Shown here: positions 7,497-15,964 of the stretch, one piece after another | How positions within the stretch are numbered: the stretch's first letter is position 1 | Layout of the letters: the number at the start of each line of letters is the position of its first letter | Assembly: GCF_050717545.1 (NCBI RefSeq) | Contig: NZ_JBOITN010000038.1 | Span: 1 to 64,000 of the forward strand | Source of the DNA: Clostridium_AD sp050717545 | GTDB lineage: Bacteria > Bacillota > Clostridia > Clostridiales > Clostridiaceae | Length of the DNA: 64,000 nt | Direction of reading: 5' to 3' | The notes under the pieces: model-generated | What the model was told of the DNA's origin: nothing | Seen by the model: the letters and a program-made list of their open reading frames with translations, nothing else | Database searches by the model: none | Made by a program: the position numbers and the translations under genes

Positions 7497-9599
7497 ATGA
7501 ATAAGACCATGAGAAAAAAATTAACAAATAGAATTGAAACATTAAATACGGATACATTATTACGAGATGATGTTGAACTTAAAAGGTTACCGATTAAAGT
7601 AACTATGGTATATGCTATAATTGGCGGGCTTTGGGTGATGTTTTCAGATAGGGTTTTAAATATGCTAGTTGAAAGTAAATCACTAATGGTTAAGATACAA
7701 ACAATTAAAGGATTTGGTTTTGTACTTATATCATCTTTTATAATATATTTTTTAATTAGTGAACTTAGTAAAAAAAGTAAGATGTGGTCTCATAAATTAA
7801 AAGAAAATTATCAAGAAATACAATCGACTTACATGCAATTAATAGATGTAGAAGAAGAGTTAAGAGCGCAGTATGACAAACTAAATGAAAAACAAATAAT
7901 GATTGAAAAAGGTGAAGATCGGTATAAATTGGCTTTAGAGGGAGCAAATGATGCTATTTGGGAAATTGATCTTAAAAGCAAAGAATTTTTTTCCTCAGAT
8001 AAATTTAAGGATATTACAGGATACGATATAAAGGATATATCTTCATCAGAATATTTAATAAATTTAATTACCCAGGAGCATAGAGAAATTGCACTAGATA
8101 ATTTTAATAATTACATTAGTGGGAAGATATTGCATTATCGAAGTAGCCTAAGAATTAAGGTTAATGGTGGAGGAGAAAAGTGGGTTTTAGTAAGAGGTAA
8201 ATGTCTAAGAAATAAAGATGGGGTTGCAACTAAAATGTCAGGCTCCATTACAGATATATCGAGACAAATGGATTTTGAAGAAAAAATTAATAGATTAAAG
8301 TATTATGATATATTAACTGATATACCGAATAGGCATTTTTTTATTAATACATTGAGAAATGAGATCATTAAGTCGAAGGATACAAAAATTAAACATGCTG
8401 TATTATTTATTGATTTAGATAACTTTAAAGAAATTAATGACTCTATTGGTCATGAATATGGAGACGAATTATTAAAAAATGTTGCAATATTGTTTAAAGA
8501 TTCTATTAGACAAGGGGATCTTGTATCTAGAGTAGGTGGGGATGAGTTTTTTATTTTAATGAGAAATATTGATGAATATTCAGAGATAAGCGCCTGTTGC
8601 GAAAAGCTGCAAAGTATGTTAAAAAGTGAAATAAGAATAGACGATAAGTATGTATATACTTCAGCAAGTATAGGCATCACGGTATTCCCTATTGATGGTG
8701 ATCAAACAAGTGTATTATTAAAAAATGCCGATACAGCAATGTATAGCGCAAAATGTAATGGTAAAGGTAGGTGTTCTTTTTTTAATAAGAGTATGAGCGA
8801 TGTAGTGGTAAGACGCGCTGGAATAGAAAAAGGATTAAGGAATGCTTTGAAAAATAATGAACTAGAAATCCATTATCAACCGCAAATAGATATTATAAAT
8901 AACAAAATAAAAGGTTTTGAAGCGCTTTTAAGATGGGATAGTCCAATGCTTGGCTCAATATCTCCAATGGAATTTATACCTGTTGCAGAGAAAAGTGGAC
9001 TTTTAATTGCTATGGGTGACTGGATTATTAAGACAGTATGTCATCAAAATAATATATGGAAAAGCAAGGGGTATGTATATGATACTATTGCAATAAATTT
9101 ATCTTCGATTCAGCTTGAAAATCAAAAATTTGAAGATAATTTAAAAAATCTTATAATAGAGTCGAAAATTGATCCTAAATTTATGGAACTTGAGATTACA
9201 GAAAGCGTTTTAATGAAGGATTTTGATAAAAATGTTAAACTGCTTACGGGAATTAGAGAATTAGGAATAAACATTGCTTTAGATGATTTTGGAACAGGAT
9301 ATTCTTCGCTTAGTTATTTAAAACAGTTGCCTATAAACACATTAAAAATAGATAAGTCATTTATAGATAATATTGTTACAAATGAGAGAGAAAGAGCTAT
9401 TTTAGATGGAATAATCAATCTTGCACAAAAGATTGATTTAAATGTTGTTGCGGAGGGTGCAGAAACAAAGGAACAAATCAATATACTCCAAAAAATGGGA
9501 TGTAATCAAATACAAGGGTATTATTTCAGCAAACCACTTCCAGCTTATGAAATAGAGGAGAAATTCTTAAAAACAAATTGGATTCAACCTTATAACTAG
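7497..9599 (+). CDS. Membrane PAS-GGDEF-EAL protein for c-di-GMP turnover
   Basis: A 700-residue protein. Two hydrophobic helices (about 35-52 and 75-92) anchor it. A coiled-coil linker (about 95-140) and a PAS domain (about 145-260) follow. The GGDEF diguanylate cyclase domain has an intact GGDEF motif near residue 346. The EAL phosphodiesterase domain has EALLRW near 475 and DDFGTGYSSL near 600. Both catalytic signatures are intact, so it could make or degrade c-di-GMP depending on its PAS input. The ATG follows GGTGAGGA. It is monocistronic, with no paired regulator. A second diguanylate cyclase and a ComFB protein occur elsewhere in the window. Confidence 0.92.
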   Translation: MNKTMRKKLTNRIETLNTDTLLRDDVELKRLPIKVTMVYAIIGGLWVMFSDRVLNMLVESKSLMVKIQTIKGFGFVLISSFIIYFLISELSKKSKMWSHKLKENYQEIQSTYMQLIDVEEELRAQYDKLNEKQIMIEKGEDRYKLALEGANDAIWEIDLKSKEFFSSDKFKDITGYDIKDISSSEYLINLITQEHREIALDNFNNYISGKILHYRSSLRIKVNGGGEKWVLVRGKCLRNKDGVATKMSGSITDISRQMDFEEKINRLKYYDILTDIPNRHFFINTLRNEIIKSKDTKIKHAVLFIDLDNFKEINDSIGHEYGDELLKNVAILFKDSIRQGDLVSRVGGDEFFILMRNIDEYSEISACCEKLQSMLKSEIRIDDKYVYTSASIGITVFPIDGDQTSVLLKNADTAMYSAKCNGKGRCSFFNKSMSDVVVRRAGIEKGLRNALKNNELEIHYQPQIDIINNKIKGFEALLRWDSPMLGSISPMEFIPVAEKSGLLIAMGDWIIKTVCHQNNIWKSKGYVYDTIAINLSSIQLENQKFEDNLKNLIIESKIDPKFMELEITESVLMKDFDKNVKLLTGIRELGINIALDDFGTGYSSLSYLKQLPINTLKIDKSFIDNIVTNERERAILDGIINLAQKIDLNVVAEGAETKEQINILQKMGCNQIQGYYFSKPLPAYEIEEKFLKTNWIQPYN

Positions 9600-9629
9600 A
9601 TGGGTAATGAGTGGGAACCCTTGGTAAAC

Positions 9630-10130
9630 ATTGGGAGCGGGAAACCTTAAACCTTGAGGGACGGTTATAAACCTTTATTTATTTAAACCTTAAACCTTGA
9701 GGTAAGCCTTGAGGGACAGTTAACAACTAATCGTTCAACTAATGGTTATATATTTGGCTAAAAGAGAGAAACATTGGGGACGGTTAACAACTAATGATTA
9801 GATTTTGCCAAACCCCTTGGGGGACGGTTAACAACTAATGATCGACTAAGATTACAAGTGGGGCCAAAATGGTGGGGACGGTTAACAATTAATAAGATAA
9901 TTGTTAACCGTTTTAAAATATCATGAGAAATTTACAAATGGATAATCTTCATAAGAATTACATAAGTTTTTGATACAGTTATTTATATTTGGATGATTTT
10001 CAGCTATCATAGGTTGTGATAGGAATTGTTCACTGATTTTATAGCTAATAAAATGTAGGTAGTGGGGGATTTAATTTTATCAACTAAAAACACCAAGCAG
10101 CCCCGCAAAAGCTGGGGACGGTTAACAAAC
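9630..10130 (+). repeat. Cluster of GGGACGGTTAACAA-type repeats
   Basis: The 680-base gap between the GGDEF-EAL gene and the response regulator holds six imperfect direct copies of a short repeat. Cores are at 9658-9670, 9713-9730, 9776-9790, 9821-9834, 9874-9888 and 10114-10128. Several are preceded by AACC(C)TTG(A/G)GG and followed by CTAAT. All are in plus orientation. The same repeat surrounds the RAYT gene 2.5 kb away. The rest of the gap has no plausible coding frame. Confidence 0.85.
9879..9914 (+). terminator. Repeat-derived terminator hairpin
   Basis: CGGTTAACAATTA at 9879-9891 pairs exactly with TAATTGTTAACCG at 9898-9910 across a 6-base loop, followed by TTTT. The left arm is part of a GGGGACGGTTAACAA repeat copy, so an inverted pair of the repeat seems to act as a terminator, possibly for the upstream GGDEF-EAL gene. 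Confidence 0.65.
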
Positions 10131-10280
10131 TTTTAGCTTTCGCTTAAATGAAAATAGTGAATGACAGTTAAAAATAAATATTTATTTAGTCAGCTTTCAT
10201 AAAGAAGAAGATTTTTGGGAAACTAAAATAGAAATAGAACACATTAAGTAACTATCAACTTTTAAGAAGGTGGTATAAGC

Positions 10281-10961
10281 ATGGATAATATATTAATAAT
10301 TGAGGATGAAGAAAAGGTATCTGAAATACTGAAAGCATATCTTGAAAAAGAAGGTTATAGCGTGTATTGCACTACAAAGGGACTAGATGGAATTAAACTT
10401 TTTGACAAAAATAACTTTAGTTTAGTTATATTGGACCTAATGCTACCGGATATATCTGGTGAAGAAGTGTGCACCGTGCTAAGGAATATTTCTGAGGTAC
10501 ATATCTTCATGCTCACAGCTAAAAGTACCTTAGAGGATAGAATAGAGGGTCTAAACCTTGGAGCAGATGAATATTTGGTTAAGCCTTTTAGTCCACGAGA
10601 GTTAACTGCAAGAGTAAATGCTTTATTTAGAAGAATTAATATAAATAAATTTGAATCAAAAGTTTATAGTAATGGTGATTTAGAGATTAATTTTGATAAA
10701 AGAACAGTTAAGATACGTGGAGTAGAAATAAGTCTAACGCCAAATGAATTTGATATAGTACATATTTTATCAGCCAGCAGGGGAAAAGTATTTACAAGAG
10801 AACAGCTTATTGAGAGAATTATGGGAATAGATTTTCAAGGGTTTGATAGAACAATAGATGTGCACATTAAAAATATACGTAAAAAAATGGAAGAAGATAG
10901 TAGAAATCCTAAATATATAATAACCGTAACCAGAATTGGTTATAAATTTGGTGGTGATTAA
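10281..10961 (+). CDS. OmpR/PhoB-family response regulator
   Basis: A 226-residue two-domain regulator. The receiver domain (1-115) has the acidic pair Glu8/Asp9, phosphoacceptor Asp52 in LVILDLMLPD, the conserved Thr in MLTAK and Lys in VKPF. The winged-helix DNA-binding domain (about 130-224) contains LTPNEFDIV and the TVTRIGYKF ending. The partner sensor kinase begins 3 bases after its stop, so the two are co-transcribed. A GAAGGTGG site lies before the ATG. Target genes cannot be told; no cell-envelope transporter operon follows that would suggest a BceR-like role. Confidence 0.93.
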   Translation: MDNILIIEDEEKVSEILKAYLEKEGYSVYCTTKGLDGIKLFDKNNFSLVILDLMLPDISGEEVCTVLRNISEVHIFMLTAKSTLEDRIEGLNLGADEYLVKPFSPRELTARVNALFRRININKFESKVYSNGDLEINFDKRTVKIRGVEISLTPNEFDIVHILSASRGKVFTREQLIERIMGIDFQGFDRTIDVHIKNIRKKMEEDSRNPKYIITVTRIGYKFGGD

Positions 10962-10964
10962 TCC

Positions 10965-12341
10965 ATGCAAAGCATAAGAAAGAGATTAAGTATTATTTTG
11001 GTTTGTACTGCTATATTGGCGCTTTTCTTGTCCACAGTTTTAGTGAATATAGCTATATCAAAAACTTTTAACAAGTATTTGGTGGAGATACAAGATAGAA
11101 GAAATACTAGGATAGTCACATATTTAGAAGATGTATATAAGAAAAATGATACCTGGTCAGGAACTTCAGGAATAGAAATTACTCATGAAGCCTATATGAG
11201 CAGCTATTGCCTTACGCTTAAGGATAAAAATAAAAAAGTTGTTTGGGGAATGAATGCTAATGACATACTTAATAATAACGATACTGTAATGAATGTTAAA
11301 AATGGAGGAGTTTATACGTCAAGAACTTTTGAAATAGTGGCGAGTGGCAAAATTGTAGGATTTATAGATATAGGTCAATATGCCCCAGTGCTACTATCTG
11401 AAGAAGATGTAAATTTTAAAATATCAATAAATAATAGCATTATTATAAGTGTTGTACTTTCTATTTTAATAACAATATTAATTAGTATATTTATTTCAAA
11501 ACAATTTTCTTATCCTCTTAAGGAGGTTTCGAAGGTTTCAGTTTACCTTTCAAATGGGAACTATAAGGAAAGGTCTCATGGCGAGAGCAGTATTCTAGAA
11601 ATCGAGGATCTAAGAAATAGTATAAATACACTTGGAGAAAAGCTTGAGCATCAGGATTTGCTTAGAAAGAGGTTAATATCGGATATATCTCATGAAGTTA
11701 GAACACCGCTCAATATTCTTCAGAACAACTTTGAGGCCATGATTGATGGTGTTTTTCCAGTAGACAATGAGAGATTAACATATCTTAACGAAGAGGTTAT
11801 TAGATTTGGAAAGCTAATTGACAATTTTAATGTTTTAAAAGAGGTTGAAGGCGAAAAAATGAAGTTAAATATTGAACAAATTTCATTAAATGAAGTCCTT
11901 TATCCAGTTGTAAAAGAGTTTAAACTAATTGCAGAAAATAAAAATATAAACATGACACTAGAATGCAGCGAGAGTAAACAATATAATATTTTAGGTGACA
12001 GGGACAAAATAAAACAAGTAATTATTAATTTACTCTCAAATGCAGTTAAATTTACTCCGGAGCAAGGGGAAATTAATATTACATTAAAAGAAATTAGGGA
12101 AAAAATCTTTTTGAAAATAGAAGATACAGGAATTGGCATAAGTGAGGAAGATTTACCTTATATATTCGAGAGACTCTATAGAGGAGATAAAAGTAGACAT
12201 GAAATAGAGGGTTCCGGTATAGGTCTAACCATTGTGCAGAATATATTAAAACTTCATAAGGCAGGCATAGAAGTGAAGAGTGAAAAGGGCAGAGGATGCG
12301 TTGTAATTGTGAAATTTAATAAGGTTTTGCGATTGCCATGA
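10965..12341 (+). CDS. Membrane sensor histidine kinase, partner of the preceding regulator
   Basis: A 458-residue kinase. The first helix is at about 8-28. An extracytoplasmic sensor of about 130 residues has no recognised fold. A second helix (about 160-182) leads to a HAMP region with SYPLKEVSKVS. The dimerisation domain carries His243 in SDISHEVRTPLN, and the ATPase domain has NLLSNAVKF, DTGIGI and GSGIGL. Helix 2 is unusually rich in Ile/Ser. Translation is probably coupled to the regulator gene, whose end supplies the ribosome site. The signal sensed is unknown. Confidence 0.92.
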   Translation: MQSIRKRLSIILVCTAILALFLSTVLVNIAISKTFNKYLVEIQDRRNTRIVTYLEDVYKKNDTWSGTSGIEITHEAYMSSYCLTLKDKNKKVVWGMNANDILNNNDTVMNVKNGGVYTSRTFEIVASGKIVGFIDIGQYAPVLLSEEDVNFKISINNSIIISVVLSILITILISIFISKQFSYPLKEVSKVSVYLSNGNYKERSHGESSILEIEDLRNSINTLGEKLEHQDLLRKRLISDISHEVRTPLNILQNNFEAMIDGVFPVDNERLTYLNEEVIRFGKLIDNFNVLKEVEGEKMKLNIEQISLNEVLYPVVKEFKLIAENKNINMTLECSESKQYNILGDRDKIKQVIINLLSNAVKFTPEQGEINITLKEIREKIFLKIEDTGIGISEEDLPYIFERLYRGDKSRHEIEGSGIGLTIVQNILKLHKAGIEVKSEKGRGCVVIVKFNKVLRLP

Positions 12342-12399
12342 TCGTTATACTCAATAAACAAATTGAGTGGGATTAAAGATGGTACAATTTAAAACTAGG

Positions 12400-12661
12400 G
12401 AAAACCATTAGGGGGCCAGCTGGGACAGGCAGGAATTAGCAGGGACGGTTAACAAACAAGTAACAAATGGGGGAATAGCTAAATAAGAAAGAGTAGTTAA
12501 TAATTATCAATTGTTAACTGCTTTTTCTTGGGGTTAGGGGGGGTATTGCCACGAGAGTGATTACTCAAAATGAGTTTATCCATTATCCACAAAAGACTTT
12601 TTAAGTGATTGGGGACGGTTAACAAACAATTGCTTGATTGGGGACGGTTAACAAACAATTA
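12400..12661 (+). repeat. GGGACGGTTAACAA repeats on the left flank of the RAYT gene
   Basis: Three plus-orientation copies are present: 12442-12456, 12611-12631 and 12640-12660. The last two form a tandem 29-base duplication, each reading GATTGGGGACGG then TTAACAAACAATT. A consensus DnaA-box-like TTATCCACA is at 12583-12591. The remaining sequence between the kinase and RAYT genes has no coding potential. Confidence 0.85.
12492..12527 (+). terminator. Terminator of the two-component operon
   Basis: AGTAGTTAATAATT pairs with AATTGTTAACTGCT (with two G-U pairs) across ATC, then TTTTTC. The arms resemble the repeat core TTAACAATT. Confidence 0.7.
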
Positions 12662-12823
12662 AAAAACACAATTCATTTAGGGCTTGTCCAGTTTCAACAT
12701 AATGAAAACGAATTTCAATTTTATCTCGAATTTAATTAATCAACCATATTCAATCATTTTTAATGTACAACCTTAAGTTAAGTGTTGCATTCATTAATAT
12801 GAATGCTTTAATATTAACTTTCA

Positions 12824-13735
12824 CTAAGTATAAGATTTAATAAAATCGCCAATGATATTTCCATATTTTTCTTCTGCTAAAATCAAGCCTATTCCAATAG
12901 TGCTGAGCTTTGATATCCTAGCCTGCGTTATGTTACCAAGTGCAGTAGATATATCGCTTGATTTAAAATTGCATAAGCTTCTCATTAAGACAACAGTTAA
13001 TGCTTTTGCATGTACAAGTTTTCTACTGTACTTCATAAAAATATGAAGCTTCGATATATTCATTTTTGACGCTATGAATTCTATTATATCCTCCGCTTTG
13101 AAATCTCTTACAAGTATTTTTCTTCCTCCATTATAATCGGTTTTTTCATCTTCAAACTCAATTTCTTCATTCAACTTCTCTTCATTAGATTTGAAAATAA
13201 GGGCATAATAATCCTTTCTTGCAATTTTAACGTTATTTCCAAATAGACTCATAATGAATCCAGAATCAACTAACTTAGAATGGTCAGGTCTCTGTCCCAA
13301 AACGATTGATAAACTAGAAAATGCATATTCCTCAGGGCAATTTTTAAATTTACCTATGGCTGTAGGATTGTTATGTACATATAATGATAAAGTCTTTAAA
13401 TATGTTTCATTAGCAACTATTTTGCTCTTAAATCTATCTCTAAAAAGATGACCATGTCTCTTATGTCTTCTATTAAAATACATTGCATAGGAAAAATTTA
13501 TCCCGTGCATCACCTTAGAAATATCTGATCCGTTAGCATCGATTATCAAATGTAGATGGTTATCCATAAGACAGTACCCATAAAGCTTAAATTCATAAAG
13601 AATTTTATATTTCTTAATATAAGATAAATACCTTTCTTTATCCTGGTCATCCTTGAATAAATCTACCTCGGTGACACTTTTGCACATAATATGATAAATA
13701 GACTCGTCACTTTTTAATCTAAATGTTCTTGCCAT
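12824..13735 (-). CDS. REP-associated tyrosine transposase (RAYT, IS200/Y1-related)
   Basis: A 303-residue protein of the Y1/HuH single-strand transposase superfamily. Visible landmarks are the metal-binding HxH at His60/His62 (MDNHLHLII), the RHGHLFRDRFKS segment at 94-104, and the likely catalytic Tyr119 in LYVHNNP, which matches the YxxxNP signature of RAYTs. Residues about 200-303 form an additional C-terminal region with a helix-turn-helix-like stretch (SSDISTALGNITQARISKL). AGGAAGGG precedes the ATG. RAYTs are single-copy enzymes that mobilise short palindromic REP elements. Here the gene is bracketed by GGGAC-type repeats, plus orientation on one side and inverted on the other, which fits a REP/RAYT pair. 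Confidence 0.88.
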   Translation of the reverse strand: MARTFRLKSDESIYHIMCKSVTEVDLFKDDQDKERYLSYIKKYKILYEFKLYGYCLMDNHLHLIIDANGSDISKVMHGINFSYAMYFNRRHKRHGHLFRDRFKSKIVANETYLKTLSLYVHNNPTAIGKFKNCPEEYAFSSLSIVLGQRPDHSKLVDSGFIMSLFGNNVKIARKDYYALIFKSNEEKLNEEIEFEDEKTDYNGGRKILVRDFKAEDIIEFIASKMNISKLHIFMKYSRKLVHAKALTVVLMRSLCNFKSSDISTALGNITQARISKLSTIGIGLILAEEKYGNIIGDFIKSYT

Positions 13736-13810
13736 AGAAAATCACCCTTCCTCATAAGCTTTTATTAGGATTATTGCCTAAGGTTTAAAATGATATTCAT
13801 ACTTCCTCTT

Positions 13811-14085
13811 CTTCTTATTTCCTTTTCTTATTCTTCTTATTTCCTTTTCTTATTCTTTCTTTTTTCTTATTGTTTTATTATTGTTTTATTATTAACTGTC
13901 CCTACTATTACCTACTATTACAATTGTTACAATTGGCCCTGTTTTTCTATTTTTTAAAATTAATGTTTATTGCATTAAGCCACATGATAAGCCACATAAT
14001 ATCGACAGTCCCCAAGCATTAAATAAACATTATTATTAACCGTCCCTAACTTAACCTAACTTTATTATTGCTATATTATTGCTAT
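13811..14085. repeat. Simple tandem repeats and inverted GGGAC repeats right of the RAYT gene
   Basis: The 600-base gap before the serine hydrolase contains a 21-base tandem duplication built on CTTCTTATTTCCTTTTC near 13811-13852. It also contains TATTATTGC triplets near 14062-14090. Three copies of the repeat core lie on the minus strand: TTAACTGTCCC (13892-13902), GACAGTCCCC (14004-14013) and TTAACCGTCCC (14036-14046). A TATAAT at 14183-14188 may be the -10 box of the next gene. No coding frame is evident. Confidence 0.7.
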
Positions 14086-14336
14086 ATTATTGCTATATAT
14101 TGTTATATTAATGAATCAAATGATTTTTAAATGTTCATTAATTAATACGTTAGAAAAAATACAAATTTAGAGAAATATAAGGTATAATGTAAATAAGAAG
14201 AAATATTTACAAATTACAAGTGGAATTTATAAAAATAATACACTAAAAACGATATCATTAGCAATAAAAGGGATATGCAACAGTAGGAAATCTGAGAATA
14301 TCAGTTATTATAGAGAAAAATAGGGGAGGTGGATAG

Positions 14337-15284
14337 ATGAAAAGTAATAATGTTATCATTGTACTAGCAATAACGGCATTTTTTGCAACAGTGAATGTAA
14401 GTAAACAGCAGGTAGCAGCTAGTGGAAATATACCAACGTTTAACTATGTACCTACAAATGATAAAAGTAATAATTATGGAATATCTCAAGTCACATCTGA
14501 AGGTGAAAAATCACTAGAGTACATCCAAACTAAAGCAACTGAAAATCTTAAGCAACAAGTCCAATTAGATGCTTTAGAAAGAAAGATTAGAGCATTTGTA
14601 AGTGACGATATTAATAAATTTGGTATGGTCTACTATGACATAAATTCTAAGAAAACCATTGCAATAAATGCGGACAAGCAATTTGAAGCTGCCAGCACTG
14701 TAAAGGTACCTATAAATATGCTTATGTATGATATGGTTCAGGACGGGGAAATTGACATAAATGAAAAATTAAAATTTGAAAAGGTCGAGTTTGAGGAAGG
14801 TGCAGGAATACTTCAAGGAATGGATTTAAGTAAAGCTATTGCAATAAAAACCTTAAGCGATTTTTCAATAATATATTCTGATAATATAGCCATAAATATG
14901 ATACTAAGAAGAGTGGGCGAAGAAAGAAGGTTCAATTATATTGAAAAGATCGTGGGTCATCCTATAGTTCATGAAGGAAACAATATTACAGCTAAGGATT
15001 ATGTTAAAATCTTAGAAAGATTATATTCAAATCCTGAGAATAATACATATTATACGTCTATGATTGAAATTATGAAAAAAACGGAGTGCCATAATAGGAT
15101 AGATAAGTACATTCCTCAAGAAATTGTAGCTCATAAGATGGGAAATTTTAATGAAACTGTAAACGATACAGCGATTGTATATAAAGATAATCCTTATATT
15201 CTTGTTGTTTTCACAGACGAAATTTTAGAGGCTAATGAAGTTATTGGACAAGTTTCTAAGATAGTATATGACGCGCAGAAGTAA
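14337..15284 (+). CDS. Secreted class A beta-lactamase-like serine hydrolase
   Basis: A 315-residue protein with a hydrophobic N-terminus (residues 5-20) that looks like a signal peptide or membrane anchor. The penicillin-binding fold motifs are present in order: SxxK as Ser120-Thr-Val-Lys123, SDN at 181-183, and KMG at 267-269 in place of the usual KTG. It fits the Beta-lactamase2 branch, which includes true lactamases and many peptidoglycan or ester hydrolases of unknown substrate. I see no clear omega-loop Glu166 motif (ExxLN), so real beta-lactamase activity is doubtful. It is single-gene, flanked on both sides by repeat-rich DNA. AGGGGAGG precedes the ATG. Confidence 0.8.
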   Translation: MKSNNVIIVLAITAFFATVNVSKQQVAASGNIPTFNYVPTNDKSNNYGISQVTSEGEKSLEYIQTKATENLKQQVQLDALERKIRAFVSDDINKFGMVYYDINSKKTIAINADKQFEAASTVKVPINMLMYDMVQDGEIDINEKLKFEKVEFEEGAGILQGMDLSKAIAIKTLSDFSIIYSDNIAINMILRRVGEERRFNYIEKIVGHPIVHEGNNITAKDYVKILERLYSNPENNTYYTSMIEIMKKTECHNRIDKYIPQEIVAHKMGNFNETVNDTAIVYKDNPYILVVFTDEILEANEVIGQVSKIVYDAQK

Positions 15285-15530
15285 CAAAACTAAAGGGATA
15301 GTTAAAAACTAACTAGAAAAATAATTAAAAGTTACTAACCGTCCCTACAAATTTTTATAGACAAAACTAAAGGGACAGTTAAAAACTAACGAGAAAGACC
15401 AATCAAAAGTTATTAAACGTCCCTAACAATTTTTAGAATTTTTAGAAGAACTAAAGGGACAGAAAACCAAAGAGACAGTTAAAAATTAATCAAAATATTA
15501 TTAATCAAAGATTGTTAACCGTCCCCAACT
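15284..15530. repeat. REPIN-like inverted doublets of the GGGAC repeat
   Basis: Three consecutive units each have a plus copy followed by a minus copy. Unit 1: GGGATAGTTAAAAACTAA (15295) with AACCGTCCC ending at 15345. Unit 2: GGGACAGTTAAAAACTAA (15372) with AAACGTCCC ending at 15423. Unit 3: GAGACAGTTAAAAATTAA (15473) with TTGTTAACCGTCCCC at 15512-15526. Units 1 and 2 form direct repeats of about 77 bases, both preceded by ACAAAACTAAA. Each can fold into one long hairpin, the arrangement called a REPIN or BIME in REP/RAYT systems. Confidence 0.75.
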
Positions 15531-15554
15531 TTCCCTAACTTTCTCTTGCAAATA

Positions 15555-15602
15555 ATAAAGACTTTTGTTTTAACAAATTTGTTAAAGCAAAAGTCTTTAT
15601 TT
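15555..15602 (+). terminator. Strong hairpin terminator
   Basis: ATAAAGACTTTTG at 15555-15567 pairs with CAAAAGTCTTTAT at 15588-15600. The AACAAATTTGTT core in between extends the stem, and TT follows. It probably ends the serine hydrolase transcript. Confidence 0.7.
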
Positions 15603-15682
15603 AGTTAAAAATAAAATAAAATAAAATAAAAGGTAAAATAAAATAAAAAACTAAGCAGCGGGGAACAGGGTAAATCAATAAA

Positions 15683-15803
15683 GAGTTACATTAATGACTT
15701 CAGAAGGATATATAAGTAATGGTTACTTAACAGCCATAAAAAATAATCATCAACATAATTGTATTAAGGAGGAATTTCCTTCTGAAGTATCATTAATGAT
15801 CTC
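15683..15803 (+). other. Long-armed structured element upstream of phosphoglucomutase
   Basis: Arms of about 27 bases (15683-15708 and 15777-15803) pair with few mismatches around CATTAATGA and CTTCAGAAGGA. Inside lies a second perfect small hairpin, TAAGTAATGGTTACTTA (15713-15729). An AAGGAGG at about 15766-15772 sits beside the closing arm and has no start codon or frame after it. No known riboswitch class is recognised. Candidates are a small RNA, a leader, or a decayed MITE. The rest of the 680-base gap holds only repeats and A-rich sequence. Confidence 0.5.
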
Positions 15804-15964
15804 AATATATTTTATGCCTGAAATAGGAAGTTGTTACAAGTATTTTTAGTTTATTTGAAAAATTGTAAAATTATTCTAAAAAAAGCCAATAGATATTTAA
15901 TTTAATACTTAAATAATGTATAATGTAATTGAATCATAATTATATGGAAAGGTGTGATTTTAGG

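Noticed and set aside
12824..13735. Complete insertion sequence of the IS200/IS605 type
   Set aside because: The RAYT signature (YxxxNP, extended C-terminus), absence of tnpB and absence of clear IS ends favour a domesticated RAYT rather than an autonomous IS.
14337..15284. True class A beta-lactamase resistance gene
   Set aside because: KTG is replaced by KMG and no omega-loop ExxLN is evident; serine hydrolase is the safer name.
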